Shown one piece after another: positions 48,311 to 59,514 of a DNA stretch of 64,000 bases. The notes under the pieces are model-generated. The model saw nothing but the letters and a program-made list of their open reading frames with translations, did not search any database and was not told where the DNA came from. Numbering within the stretch: position 1 is the first letter of the stretch; every line of letters begins with the position of its first letter. Source of the DNA: Climacium dendroides (taxonomy: Eukaryota; Streptophyta; Bryopsida; Hypnales; Climaciaceae); assembly GCA_950106755.1 (NCBI GenBank), contig OX467087.1:24308047-24372046 (forward strand), given 5' to 3'. The position numbers were made by a program, and so were the translations under genes.

Positions 48311-49232
48311 TAGAGCCACCTATCACCAACTAGCACCCCATTTGCATTCAGTAGGGTGGCAAAAATGCACCAAAGGTTGGGACTAATTTCCAAACATGAG
48401 TTATTAATTTCCTACCATCAAATTCCTCCATTCTGCTCTTGACACATCTACTTTGGTTTGGAGTGCTAAAGTAAAGACAATGTAACATTGGAAGAGTCTA
48501 CACATTGAATATGGGTCTAATGCAACTTTGGCCTTCCAAAATTCACAATAAATTAACTTCAACTAATAAAATTACAAAACTTTCGGCAATCTTCCTCATT
48601 TTTGTCTCTCCACTTGTGGAAATATTTCCTTCACTGTCATGTACCCCACATTATGTTTGTGGCTGCTTATTTGGTCGGTTGTGGGTGGCTCCATTATATA
48701 TATCAAGAATGGGACAAACAGAATCTTCATAAAGGTTGAATTGCTTAAGTGGTTGGAAATAGATCAATTGTCGCCCTTACTCTTGTAAGGTAGTATGGCC
48801 TTAAAGCGCCCCTTCTTCTTCAAACCGTCTTGTAGGTAGTTGTAGAGTATATACGAGGTGATTCTTGAATGGACCTCTTTGGTCCGTTATTGAATTCAAG
48901 AAAAATTATTATTTTTTAATTGCAAGAGCCAATCATTGTCTTTGGTTTCTGCACATTTCTTTATAAATCACAAGGGGACAGATTTTGGGACACCTATGGT
49001 CACAAATAGGTGCCTATCACCCAAATCTTTGAAAATTCATAAATAATTCAAAAATGCATGGAAAAATACAAAACTACTTGTGTTGTGTTCTACATCTATT
49101 TTTCTTTCTCTGAAAAATGAGCTAAAAATCATTTTTTCCATGTAAACCTGTGAAAAAAGCCGAATCAGCCCTTAGAAGATCACTTTAAAGCCATACTACC
49201 TAATTGTTTCATCAATGCCCTGCTCTTGGTTC

Positions 49233-49492
49233 GGCCAGGGAGAATTGACCCTCTCATTGCCCCGACTAAGGTTAATTGTGAAAAAAAGCCTCCTATTTTT
49301 TTGGCCACGATCTTTTATATTTCTACACGACCCCTAAACTAATTTGGGGCCGTTGATTGAAAATCTGAATTCAGAATTTGAAATAAATAAATAAATAAAT
49401 AAATAAAATTCATCTGATTGCAAATAAAAAATTCCACAGCGTTTTCCCCAGGGGTAAAATGGGGCAATGAGGGGGGTCAATTCACCCTGGCC
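49233..49492. mobile_element. GGCCAGGG-family element, clean 260-bp copy
   Basis: The ends are GGCCAGGGAGAATTGACCC and GGTCAATTCACCCTGGCC. The interior matches 13,353-13,581 in reverse order, as expected for opposite orientation. An AATA microsatellite is expanded at about 49,381-49,408. This copy lacks the 230-bp insertion. Confidence 0.88.
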
Positions 49493-49499
49493 CCCCAAT

Positions 49500-50055
49500 C
49501 AACCAATCTCCACCTTGGGCCTCGGGAAAGTCGGGAAAAGTGCCCCACCTACATTTATTTATTTCTCTCCCCTGAAATGATCCCAGTGGACATGGATCCC
49601 TCCCATAAAAACAGTATCATAATCAATGGAAACTCACTCCATGCGTCTTAAAAATAAAAAATAAAAAAACAGTATTTTTTAAAAATTCAATTTTTTAAAT
49701 ATTTTTTTGAATCCAATGAAACGGAAAGTTTCATTGTCAGGGGTCACTCAGTGAAACAAGTTACAAAGCACCAAAAATAAAAAACAGTACCCTAATTGCT
49801 GAACTAATAAATGGGGCTGCAAAAAATATCAGACATTCAGTTGGCGACCATGATCTGAACGCGGCCAAGTGCTCACCAAAGACAAGATCCCACTCACGTG
49901 AATACCGTACCCCCCAACCAAAACGGAACCTTCTGGAAAACTCTAGTCCCTCATTTTATTTAAGAAGAAGAGGAAATGAAAACAAACTAAGGTAGGTACA
50001 CCCAAAACCGCAACTTTTGCCTACTGGCCCTATTTTCTATTATTAGACTGGTTGA
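49500..50055. other. Intergenic stretch, no gene seen
   Basis: Mixed composition with short frames only. Nothing was recognised. Confidence 0.4.
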
Positions 50056-50059
50056 ATTT

Positions 50060-50300
50060 TCATATGTTCTTGAGGGCAAGTGAAATGGAGGTTCCCAAAC
50101 GCACCAGAGAATGTGGCATTTGGATATTGTATGCAAAAGTTATGAAGGAACAAAGTTTGGCTCTGAAAGCGTTTCTTCCCACAAAGGTGCAGAATTGATT
50201 TGGGAGATGTACATACAGTAGAGATGGCGGTTTAAGGTCAGTGGCACATTTTGGTGTACCTACCTTATAAGGAGGACAACCTATTTGCAAACATTTAAGC
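50060..50300. repeat. Copy of the repeat also found behind the MADS gene
   Basis: ATTAGACTGGTT, GGATATTGTATGCAAAAG and GTTATGAAGG also occur, slightly changed, at 59,230-59,440, so this is a dispersed family and not a gene. Confidence 0.6.
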
Positions 50301-50429
50301 AATCAGTCAGCCTATCTATGTAGAGAAATTATAGATTTAAGGAGGATTTCATAATTTGTGACTTTTTTTTCCCTCAAAAACAAAATTATCATGAATTTTT
50401 TTCGTGAAGGTTCTGTTTGTCCCATTCTT

Positions 50430-50690
50430 GATCTGTAGGCAAGCCAATTTTCAACCATAGATTGCATACAAAGTTGATGTAGGTGATCACTATGGCTTTC
50501 GAGTGTGGATATTGTGATCATTTTATGCTTTCAATATACACCTCCCAGACATTTTTACTGCTCTACTTGGCCATTTTATAAGTGAGTTGGCACCTACAAT
50601 AGAGTTGATGAAAAATGGAGGAGTTTAAATTGTGAGAATGGATTAACAGTCGGAAATGGGTTAATTCCTTTAAGGCACAAATCAACTGGG
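50430..50690. repeat. Dispersed repeat, inverted partner of 48,065-48,310
   Basis: Shared blocks include AATTTTCAACCATA, TATTGTGATCA and ACACCTCCCAG. The right end carries CGGAAATGGGTTAA, resembling the GACCCATTTCC-family terminus. Confidence 0.55.
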
Positions 50691-51244
50691 ATCCCAAGAT
50701 TGGGACTCAACTGGAGAGACTCAATAGTCAAATAGAGTTGGCCATTGAGTTAAAATAAGACCAAGGTAGTTTGCTCTTAAAGCGACCTTTTATGAGTTGA
50801 TTGCACTTGGCAGAAGCTAATAAAATTCTTTGGAAAAATTTCAGTAAATTTTTGTAGGAAACAAAATGGAGTTGGCATCTATTCCAAGCCATGTCATATT
50901 TTTTGTGCCTTTGTGGAAAAAATGAGTCAATAGAATAAAAATAGCAAAAATAGACTTCCTCATCCTCTAGTTGATCGCCACAAACGGTGATATGTTAAAC
51001 TCCAAAAAAAATTTACACCAACTCCTCCATCCTAGTACACTAAAATTGGTAACACTAGAAGAAAAAAGGGAGTTCTGCGACTACGCTACGCAACTGGTTT
51101 TTCAGTTGCATCGGACATTTGCGACTGGATTGCAACTAGTGATAATTTGGAATTTTGTAGTCGCAGTGGACACTCTAGAATCTAGGAAACGTTTGTAGCA
51201 ATACACCTTGTCTGTGACTCATTTGCAACTTGTTTGCAATTTGT

Positions 51245-51480
51245 AAATTTGTAGATTATTAAAACACTAGTCTTGATGATTTGTAGATTTCAAAATTTCA
51301 AATCTACCTTTTTTTAGATTTTAGGATTTTAAATCTACTTTTTTTTTCTAGATTTCTAAATTTCAGATCTACTTTTTTCAAGATTTTAGAATTTCAAATC
51401 TACCTTTTTTTAGATTTCAGAACTTTTGAACTACCTTCTTCCTAGATTTCAAAAATTCAAAAATTGGTATTTAATAGATT
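51245..51480. repeat. Degenerate AGATTT...AAATCTAC repeats
   Basis: Irregular repeats of TAGATTT, an A/T block, and AAATCTACTTTTTT lie inside the CACTA-like element. The motif resembles the interior of the GGCAATTTC MITE family. Confidence 0.6.
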
Positions 51481-51780
51481 TCATTAGTTTAGGAAACTTT
51501 ACAATTTTATAGATTTTAAAATTTCTTAATTTTCAATTTTTAAAAAATTTCTATTGGTTGTAGAATTTTGTATTCTATAGAATTCTAAATATTGTAGAAA
51601 TCTACAAACTGTAGAAATCTTAGAATTCTACCAACGCAATTCATTGCATAAGACAACAATAGCTTACAAGTCTTATATGTCCAACTTTAAGGTACTCTTG
51701 ACAATAGATATGGGACAACTGAGATACTAAAAAATGATTAAGAAGCAACTAAGATATTGAAAAACAACTAAGAAACAACT

Positions 51781-51911
51781 AATGTATGACTTAACAATGA
51801 CTAGGAAGCAACTAAGACAACTAATGTATGACTTAACAATGACTAGGAAGCAACTAAGACAACTAATGTATGACTTAAAAGTGACTAGGAAGCAACTAAG
51901 ACAACTAATGC
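51781..51911. repeat. Tandem repeat, 42-bp unit, three copies
   Basis: The unit begins AATGTATGACTTAACAATGA and ends in AGCAACTAAGACAACT. The copies are nearly identical, so the array is young. It lies inside the CACTA-like element. Confidence 0.92.
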
Positions 51912-52039
51912 ATGACTAGTTTTACTACTACAAAACTCAATTTTTGATTGATTTCAGCAGATAAGTGAAACAAATCTATACAATCAAATCAACAAAATAG
52001 CTAAATTTTCTAAGAGTGTAAAATGACTAAAAACCAAAT

Positions 52040-52326
52040 GGCCAATTTCATTAAAATGGAGACATTCCATTATTTGGCACTTTTAACAGTTTAGACTGTG
52101 CAATCTGAAATCTATATCCATCCTAGATTTCTAAAATCTAGATTTTTACTAATTTTTAAAAATCCCACAGTCTAAAATCTATATCAGTCCTAGATTTTTG
52201 AAATCTATAAATGTTCTAGATGTACATAATCTATATTAGTCTTAGATGTCATTTTGCAATTGAAACCCCGTAGTTTGAAAAATTGCACAGAGAAATATAG
52301 AATGCTACCATTTTAATGAAATTTGC
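52040..52326. mobile_element. GGCAATTTC-family MITE, third copy, nested
   Basis: The ends GGCCAATTTCATTAAAATGG and CCATTTTAATGAAATTTGCC are inverted with one difference. It lies within the CACTA-like element and shares the AAATCTATAT interior with the other copies. Confidence 0.78.
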
Positions 52327-52959
52327 CATACAACTAAAGTACAACTAGAAAGCAACTAGGAAACGACTAGAAAATGACTAAGAAATAACTTTGGTCATTT
52401 TATAGTTGCAATTTTTCTCTAGTTGTTTCCTAGTCATTTTTACAACTATAGATTGACTGCTTTGCGACAAAAACAATAATATAAAACAATTAAATTAAAT
52501 TTGGTGCAAATAGAGAGGATTTCAGTCGCAGGATAGTTGCATAGGACACTAGTCGCAGAACGGCCGGTTGTGGCGGACACGTTTTTCTTCTAGTGTAAAT
52601 AGTGTTGGGTGATAATTAGTATTGTGGTGAACTAGATCATAGCCTTAACTTATTATTTTACCAATTATATATTTTGTTCCCATCTAACACTAAATGCACT
52701 CTCATAGAAATGTTGAAATGACGAAATTTTACTATAGAGCTAAAATAGTGTTAAAATGAGTAAATAATGTTCTAACACTAACCTTGCAAATCAAAATTAG
52801 TATTATTGTTGACAATTAGTGTAGCCAATACTATTTAGTGAGAGCTCTAGAATAATTCCATAATGCAAAATTAGTGTCACTACAAATCACAACTTTTGTG
52901 AAGCCTCCGGCACTAATTTAAAATAGTGAAACTGTGCTGGATTACTGTCACACTGTCCG

Positions 52960-53760
52960 ATCAGTGTCTAAAGTCAAAGGATTAACTTTCCCGTTCTCTG
53001 AATTTCCACGGTGGGAGAGAACGGCGGTGGAGGACAAAGGATGGCCATCGCTTGGCGCGGCCGTGCGCGGCCGGGCCAGGAGCATCAGGAGCGCGAGGGC
53101 CGACGTTGGCTGCGCAGCCAGGCTGGTGGGGCTGCCCCCGAGGGACCCGCCTCAGTGGCAAAGAGCTCCAAGCTTGCTCGCCCTCCTGCTCAGCAGAACA
53201 AGGCCGCTTGCAAGCAACCAAGCCAGATAGCCAGCGAACGAGCCAGCAAGCGAAGCCAGCAAGCAACCCCAGAAAGCCAAGCTTAGGTAGCATCCATGTC
53301 CGTAAGCTAACGGCAACACCTCCAGGCTTCCTTGTCTCTTGCTCTGTCCCTCTAGTTTGCAGCTCCCACACTGATCTCCACAAACTTGTCGATCGATCGA
53401 GACAGTGGTTTCGTGGTTTCCAAGGTCCATGTGGCCGTGTCTAGATTGTCGCTACTAGTGAGTCTCTTCCTTTGCAGACTCTTGTTTCGACTTCTTAGTG
53501 GCCAGATTGCAGTATTGTAATCGACATTAGGGGAAGGGACGTTGAGCGAAACACCAAGCATGAGAGGGTTGGGAGGGGCCCCAGTTCAGTGGACCAGTCC
53601 TGCGGTCGTCTCCGGACTATACCGGCTTAGAACTAGCTAGTAGGAGTCCTGGATCCAACCCACGCTCACGAATCGCTTAAATATTCTCTTCTTCTTGGGG
53701 TCGGAATCTAGTACTAGCTAAGTTACATTTTGGAGTTGTCCGGGTTGGGAAGCTGTTGAA
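52960..53760 (+). promoter_or_regulatory. GC-rich upstream region and leader of the MADS gene
   Basis: From about 53,000 the sequence is the most GC-rich of the window, then moderately rich up to the ATG at 53,761. Frames of 90-130 codons on both strands at 53,000-53,440 arise from high GC and low stop density and show no domain. A short tandem GCCAGCGAACGA/AGCAAGCGAAGC-like stretch lies near 53,225-53,275. The region probably holds promoter and untranslated leader, possibly with a leader intron. Confidence 0.45.
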
Positions 53761-56700
53761 ATGGGAAGGGTGAAGTTAGAGATAAAGAAGATTGAGAATC
53801 CGACCAACAGGCAGGTGACCTACTCGAAGAGGCGCAATGGCCTCATTAAGAAGGCGTATGAGTTGTCGGTGTTGTGTGATATCGACTTGGCGCTCATCGT
53901 GTTCTCGCCCTCCGGGAAGCTCACGCAGTACAGTAATTGCAGGTATTAATATTTTGAGGGTGTGCGTGCAGGTTCTCGATCAACTTGGAAAGTCATGTAG
54001 TGTGTAAATTTAGATGCTTTGCAATGCGTGCCTTAGTCGGTGGTACTGCGAGGGAGCTTGAATGAGGTTTGGGGACGGAGGGTACGATTAAATGCATGCC
54101 TGGATCTTGAGCACTGATTGATTTCACGTAAAAGTGTAAGATGAGTGAGGTTCTGCAGAATTTTCGAAAGCATTTATGGTATCTAATGTTGAGCACTGCG
54201 GTACTGGTGGCAGTATTGAAGATGTGATCACTCGGTTTGCCAACTTGCCAATGCATGAGCGGAACAAAAGGTGTGTGGGAATCTCCGTTTCTGGCAGTTG
54301 CTCGATCATATTGTTTGGAAATTGCGTTTGTGGCAATAGTTTTGGAAGTCATCATGCTCATAGAATCGGAGTTTTTCGCAGTTTCGAGGATATGCTGACA
54401 CGCTTCGCCAATTTCCATATGCATCATGACCGCAACAAGTACACTAGGTATGCACTCTGCCTTCTCACTTTGCGTCGTTCTACTTCATCCTGTGAGATTT
54501 GAACAAGTACTGACCTGTTGAGGTGTGCTGTTGCTCATGTGTCTGAATTCGCGGACGTTACCTCAGAAAAATTGAAAATTTGGAGGTCAGCCTTGCATTG
54601 CCTGGCAATCTCTTTCAGTTTTTCTCGTAATCTGTAACATGTTGTGCAACTGGTATGTAAGAAATCACATAAGAATCGGCAGTGCAGCTGTATTACGGGT
54701 TTGGTACTAGGGTTTTGCAGTTTAGGGTTTGGGATTGATAACTGAAACTGTGTGTGTGTGGTTACAGTATTTACACAAGTCTCTGAAGAAATTAAATGGG
54801 GACAAGGATCTCGCAACCAATCACCAATATCTGTTGGGAGGGTTAGTGCTGCAGTTCAATTCTTGAGCTGGCATTGATTTCTGTTGAGCTTGGTGAAAAA
54901 ATTTCTTAGATCGAACTTATGAGTGTAGACTGCAGTATCACTGTTTGTTCTATGAAACGAGATATTGTGTCCTTGCTAACCGGGTTCTGTTTTTTTGGCA
55001 TGTTCTGAACGTCAGCAGCAATAGTTACGAAGTTGGGGTGAGTTCCTCATGTCAGCAGTCCATTGATGTTGTAAACTTAATCACGCATAGTCTAAAAGGC
55101 TGAAATTCTAAACGATGGGATGGAGATGTAATTGAAACAAGAATCGAATCCTTTGGTCATTTTCTTGCCAAAACTCAGCGTGACATAGAACCACCACTCC
55201 ACCAGTCACCTAGCCTGATGCGATTTTTGAATGTGATCAGTTACTACAAGAGGAGTTGAAGAAATCCCAACAGGAAAAAGAGTTAGTGCAACAAAGAGCC
55301 AGGTTGTATCTGGCTGATGAGCAGCTTCTACAGAATGTTACATCTGTCCAGCAACTCGCCAACATGGAGACTGAATTAGAGCAGGCACTTGAACGAGTGC
55401 GTGCACGGAAGGTGAAAAATCTTGGCAATCACAGACCCAGTCACTGACCCAGCCACTAGTTCACGGAGCTATAGTACTCTTATCCGAAGTTCGCTCAAAG
55501 TTTGCCACGTGTCATTCTCGCGTTGGTTTAGACTCGCTAGAAATCCCACGTGGAACTATATTCCGACACCAGTTGGAAAATAAAGTGTGGTCTCAATGGT
55601 AGTGAGGTAATCCCTCTTCATGCCCTGGGTGATAGACTAATTTGGGATCTTTCGTTTGCAGAGTTATGTGAGCAGTGCGTATCAAGCTGCTAGCGCAATG
55701 CAAAGACAGCAGCATCACCAGCATGAATTTCTGGGCAACAGTTATCAACAGGTATGATAACCTGGTCATGCAATACCGTTATATACCAAATTCAATAGGC
55801 GAATTGGAGACTTCGAAAGCCTAAGTACCAATGTTCTTCAACAAGTAACGTTTCGTCTCCTGCTTCAATTCGTATATGAATGGTGGTATGATGCCCTTAT
55901 ACAGATGATGGCGTTACGTCAGCAACAGCAGCATCAACAGATCCAGCAACACCAACAGCAACAGCAGGGACACATTGCTGGAACCGTCCAGTCGCCCTTC
56001 TTGCAATGGAACATGCCTGAGAGGAGCGAAGCCACGCTTCAGGATTTCATGGAGCAGCAAACCAACAACAACCAGGCCATCGTGCCGGTGCAAATGACAA
56101 GGTTTGTTTCTGTACCTTAGTCTCATCAAAGCCTGGGGCTTCCAAGTTTACAATTAACGTTAATTTCTATCATAAGGAATCATCACAATATAATATTCTA
56201 TGAACACTACAAGAAAAGAAGACAACGCACATTGATCGTCAATTTTGTCGAATTGGCATGACCCTGGGTTCCAAAAATTGCGACATTCGCCTGCACAACG
56301 CTTTTAAAAACTAGGACTGGTACTCACCTTGTTTCGAGTCACCTGCATGGAAAATGCCAAAGTCATGGAATCCTACCAATTTAACGAAATTCACATTCTA
56401 GCTTGACGCCTCGAAAATGACGCTGCTTTCATCCCCAGGGTGTCAGTTATACCACGACAGGTCAGTTGCATTTCAAAAGCCGTATCTAAATTACACCCTG
56501 GGAGCCAAGCTCTTTGAAATTTCCGAAAACTCTTGTGTATTATAAACTATAATTTACTTTCATTAGAACATTCTGGCAATTGAAAGAGAATTCCAAAGCA
56601 CGTTAACGTGGATTGCATTATGTAGACACTGTATGCGTAGGAAGTTCTGAAATTTCAAAGTCTTCTTTGTAGGTGTAGTTAATATCAACATTAGGCTAGC

Positions 56701-57617
56701 TCCGGTTACGATTGTGTACATCAGATTGTGTCCTCCATATCGAGGTTTTAGTGTCGTATTTGTTCTGGTTGTGTACATGCAATCGTGTCCTCCATATCGA
56801 GATTTAGTGTCGCATTTGTGCCGAGCGTCAGTTTCGTTGAATTGGCGATGTTCTACTTTGGGGCGGTTCAGGTGTGAAACGAAAATCAATAGCTGTCCTA
56901 AACTGTCCTAGTTTGTGACCTGAAATTAGACCTTCGTGAAGATATATGTCCAAATTTTTGGTTTGTGGAACATCGCCAATTCAACGAAATTGACGGTTCT
57001 GATAGTGTCCATGTACATTGGGTCCTCCATATCGAGGTTTCAGTGTCACCTTTTGGTCTGTACGTGATGATTGTGGATGCACATACACTTAGGGACTGAT
57101 CCTCTGTGCACGTGCTCCCCACAGGGAAGTGGTGAGCCCTAACGAAGCGAGTCCCTCCAGTTTCTTCCCGGGCGCCGCAAGCCCAGCCTCCCAGCAGCAG
57201 TCCAACTTGCACAGCTTGGGTCCGATCCAGCATGCGCAGCTGGTCCCCCCCCGCGTGGGCCTGTCCATCCACGACATGGACTCCCAGTACGAGGAAGTGG
57301 AGGTCCCCAAGAAAGCCACCAAGCTGGAAATCAAACAGAACCAAATGGGCTTCGGCGGAGCATCCTCCAGCACCAGTGGCGCCAATGCCGCTGCCACGAA
57401 CGAAGGGACTGCGGAAACGGCGTTTGCTAGTCCTTCTGAACAACAACAGCAACAACAACACGGGCATTCGAGCAATCCAGCGGCTGCGAGTTGGCACCAG
57501 GCGCATCACCATGCTCAGGCGTTTACAAGCGCTCAGTACCCGACGGGATTCTTCGGTCAGGTAACTGTTAATCTTAACGTCACCGTCTTTAAAAATGACA
57601 CAATTCCATGTAAATAG
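53761..57617 (+). CDS. MIKC*-type MADS-box transcription factor, 9-10 exons
   Basis: Nuclear DNA-binding protein expected to bind CArG-type sites as a dimer. Model exons: 53,761-53,942; 54,214-54,270 (2a); 54,382-54,447 (2b, alternative or additional); 54,567-54,585; 54,768-54,841; 55,016-55,037; 55,241-55,411; 55,662-55,751; 55,905-56,101; 57,125-57,617. With one copy of exon 2 the join is exactly in frame, 434 residues. Residues 1-60 are a complete MADS domain ([13 protein letters not shown] start, [18 protein letters not shown] core). The I region is cut into tiny exons of 57, 19, 74 and 22 nt. Exon 55,241-55,411 encodes a K-like coiled coil ([18 protein letters not shown]). The C-terminal region is rich in Gln, His and Ser. 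The long I region and this exon pattern indicate the MIKC* class, known for roles in the gametophyte. The last exon may instead be spliced at the CAG/GTAACT site near 57,558. Confidence 0.93.
54382..54447 (+). repeat. Tandemly duplicated exon 2b of the MADS gene
   Basis: This 66-nt segment encodes [20 protein letters not shown], a copy of exon 2a ([18 protein letters not shown]). It has an acceptor TTTTTCGCAG, a donor GTATGC, and the same 2-2 phase. At least seven codons differ only at the third base (for example GAA/GAG, CGG/CGC, TTT/TTC), which points to selection on the protein. Inclusion of either, both or neither keeps the frame. Confidence 0.75.
56204..56217 (+). mobile_element. Solitary CACTA-like terminus in MADS intron 8
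   Basis: CACTACAAGAAAAG is the usual start of a CACTA element. I found no matching right end in the intron, so it is a fragment or a chance match. Confidence 0.4.
56700..57060. repeat. Repeated and inverted blocks in MADS intron 8
   Basis: GTCCTCCATATCGAG occurs three times (near 56,730, 56,787 and 57,022), the first two 57 bp apart. An inverted pair built on TTTCGTTGAATTGGCGATG (56,832-56,850) and its complement (56,971-56,989) could form a long stem. A related CGCCAATTCAACGAAA is in CAD intron 4 near 21,937, so this is a small transposed family. Confidence 0.65.
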
Positions 57618-57619
57618 TA

Positions 57620-58045
57620 CGGAGGGTCATCAAGCAAGTAAGTGAATAAAATGATGATTTAGGATACAGACATCATAGAGATAATCATAAAGATAATCGT
57701 ATTTATGATTCATGAATTTACTCTGTTTCTGTAAACGTCCCTTTCTTATGCAAGCACCGTGGGTTTTTTCGTATAATTTTGGCTATTTTCTAGAACTTGT
57801 AAAGATCATAAACAGAATCTTCTACATGATTTATGTGGAGGTCGATCTACGGTTACTTTCATCGTACAGAGGTCTCGTTACACAATGATCAATTTGACTG
57901 CATGTAGAGCGAGACCGGGAGGGAGACCTCTCCATTAGAATTCTTCCTATCATTTCTAAACGTTTTCGAAACAGATTAATTTTACTGGAGACCTTGTTAA
58001 AACCCATGCACAGATCATCCGACCCTGAAAATTAATAGAATACAA
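57620..58045. other. Region behind the MADS gene, no gene seen
   Basis: This may include the 3' untranslated region or a last small exon. No decisive signal was seen. Confidence 0.35.
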
Positions 58046-58049
58046 GGTA

Positions 58050-58250
58050 GCCACACCTAACTGTGTCACTTTTACGTCTCGAGCATAGTTTCTATGGTTG
58101 GATATATAAACATACTTGTTAGCAAATCAGAAAGGATTCGAATGCACCACATCTAATTGTGTCACTTTTGAGTGTTGAGAATAATTTCTATGGTTGGATT
58201 TTCAATATTCTCATTAGCAAATGAAGGAGGATTCCAATGCACCAAAGAAT
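58050..58250. repeat. Diverged tandem repeat, 96-bp unit
   Basis: TGTGTCACTTTT recurs 96 bp apart (58,062 and 58,158), together with TTTCTATGGTTGGAT. The end of the second unit (GGAGGATTCCAATGCACC) resembles the unit repeated at 59,239-59,440, which has the same period. Confidence 0.75.
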
Positions 58251-58798
58251 ACATTACTTGGATTCCATATGCAAAGCTTGCAAAGCTTACAAGGGTTCAG
58301 AGTATGTGAGTTTTTTTGGTAAACAATCTAAAACCAATCTTGAGTTTGATGTTAAGGTACCGCACGTTCTCAAAGTTTATCCATGCGCAAGATTTCGGAG
58401 TGGTTCATGCCGGGAGGAGCTCCAATTACGTTTGGTTAACTCCTTAATATCTAGTTGTGCATGAGTTTCTCAATACAGTGGCATTTTTTTTTGGTTGGCA
58501 GAGTGCAGATGCATGGAAATGACTCGCACCCTGAATGAAGGCATCAGTGTTCAAATTTGTCAACTTGGCGGGTTTTAGAGCTCCCAACTTGCGACAATCA
58601 AGTTCTCAGAGCTCCCAAAACGACGACTGGTAAAGAACTAGGACTGGTGGTATAGATCTGAGGTTCCAGATAGATGGCACTTGAAAAGGGTGCCAATATC
58701 TTCGGAAATTTCGCCATTTTAACGAATTTGACAACAGCAGGTGTAGAGAGGTAGCCAGCTCTAGAAGGATGTGAGCTTGGTGTAGATTTTAAGCCGAA

Positions 58799-58862
58799 GG
58801 TGCAATCTGAGATGAGACAGATGTGGTTTCTAGGTACCGTCTGTCTCATCTCAGATTGTACC
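58799..58862. ncRNA. Short hairpin, possible small-RNA precursor
   Basis: A 23-bp stem (GGTGCAATCTGAGATGAGAC and its complement, one mismatch) encloses an 18-nt loop. The size is plausible for a small-RNA stem, but no sequence matching a known plant miRNA family is recognised. It may simply be a small inverted repeat. Confidence 0.3.
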
Positions 58863-59238
58863 AGTTGGAAATTTGTAGAAATTTTCAGTTCTGGCGTTGC
58901 TACTCAAGTGATTTCTAGTGAAAAAATGCACTACAAAACCGTATGTGTGTCTTGCACTACTTTGAATTAACTTGAGTAGCAAGGGTGTCTGAATTCATAT
59001 TCGGTAACGTTTCAATTTTGAGGTAGAAAAGGTTGTGTAAATGCCTGAGCATGGGTGGTCCGGCATACATATTCATGTCTGTTGCCGAGGGTAACCGGCA
59101 CCAAGAAATGATTGTACTTGGATTATTTAACGATTAGTCAAGGCAAATCGTTTGCCCATTGTAAGCATGAAAAGGTGACTGGGTACCCCAACATCGCCAC
59201 TTTGGCGACCGTGCGTAGTTACTATTGCTATTAGACTG

Positions 59239-59440
59239 GTCAAATTTTCCGTATTTTCTAGTTAGGAAGTGAAAGGAGGTTCTAATGCACCAAAGAATGC
59301 AACATTTGGATGCTGTATGCAAAAGTTATGAAGGGTCAAATTTTCCGTATTTTCTTGTTGGGGAGTGGAAGGAGGTTCTAATGCACCAAATAATGCAACA
59401 TTTGGATACTGTATGCAAAAGTTATGAAGGGTCAAAGATT
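59239..59440. repeat. Tandem duplication, 96-bp unit
   Basis: Two close copies contain GGTCAAATTTTCCGTATTTT, GGAGGTTCTAATGCACCAAA and TGTATGCAAAAGTTATGAAG. Diverged relatives are at 50,060-50,300 and 58,230-58,400. Confidence 0.88.
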
Positions 59441-59514
59441 TTTTTGGTAGAGGTTCTAAAACCGTTTCTTCAACATGAGTACATATTGATTTTGGAGATG
59501 TACACAAAGTGATG

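Larger units (their letters stand above)
51053..52595. mobile_element. CACTA-like non-autonomous element, 1,543 bp, TAA TSD
   Basis: The left end CACTAGAAGAAAAAA and right end TTTTTCTTCTAGTG are inverted. TAA stands on both sides (51,050-51,052 and 52,596-52,598), a 3-bp target duplication as expected for CACTA. Short direct and inverted blocks such as CTGCGACTA, AGTTGCAT and ACTAGTCGCAG cluster inside both ends, like CACTA subterminal repeats. No transposase is encoded. It contains a 42-bp tandem repeat and a nested MITE. Confidence 0.85.

Noticed and set aside
52982..53444. Several frames of 90-133 codons on both strands upstream of the MADS gene
   Set aside because: They overlap each other in a very GC-rich leader, have low-complexity composition and no domain.
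56204..57060. Complete CACTA element in MADS intron 8
   Set aside because: Only one terminus was found; no matching opposite end or target duplication.
57089..57475. Minus-strand Cys-rich 128-codon frame
   Set aside because: The poly-Cys run is the reverse of a CAA/CAG glutamine tract in the last MADS exon.
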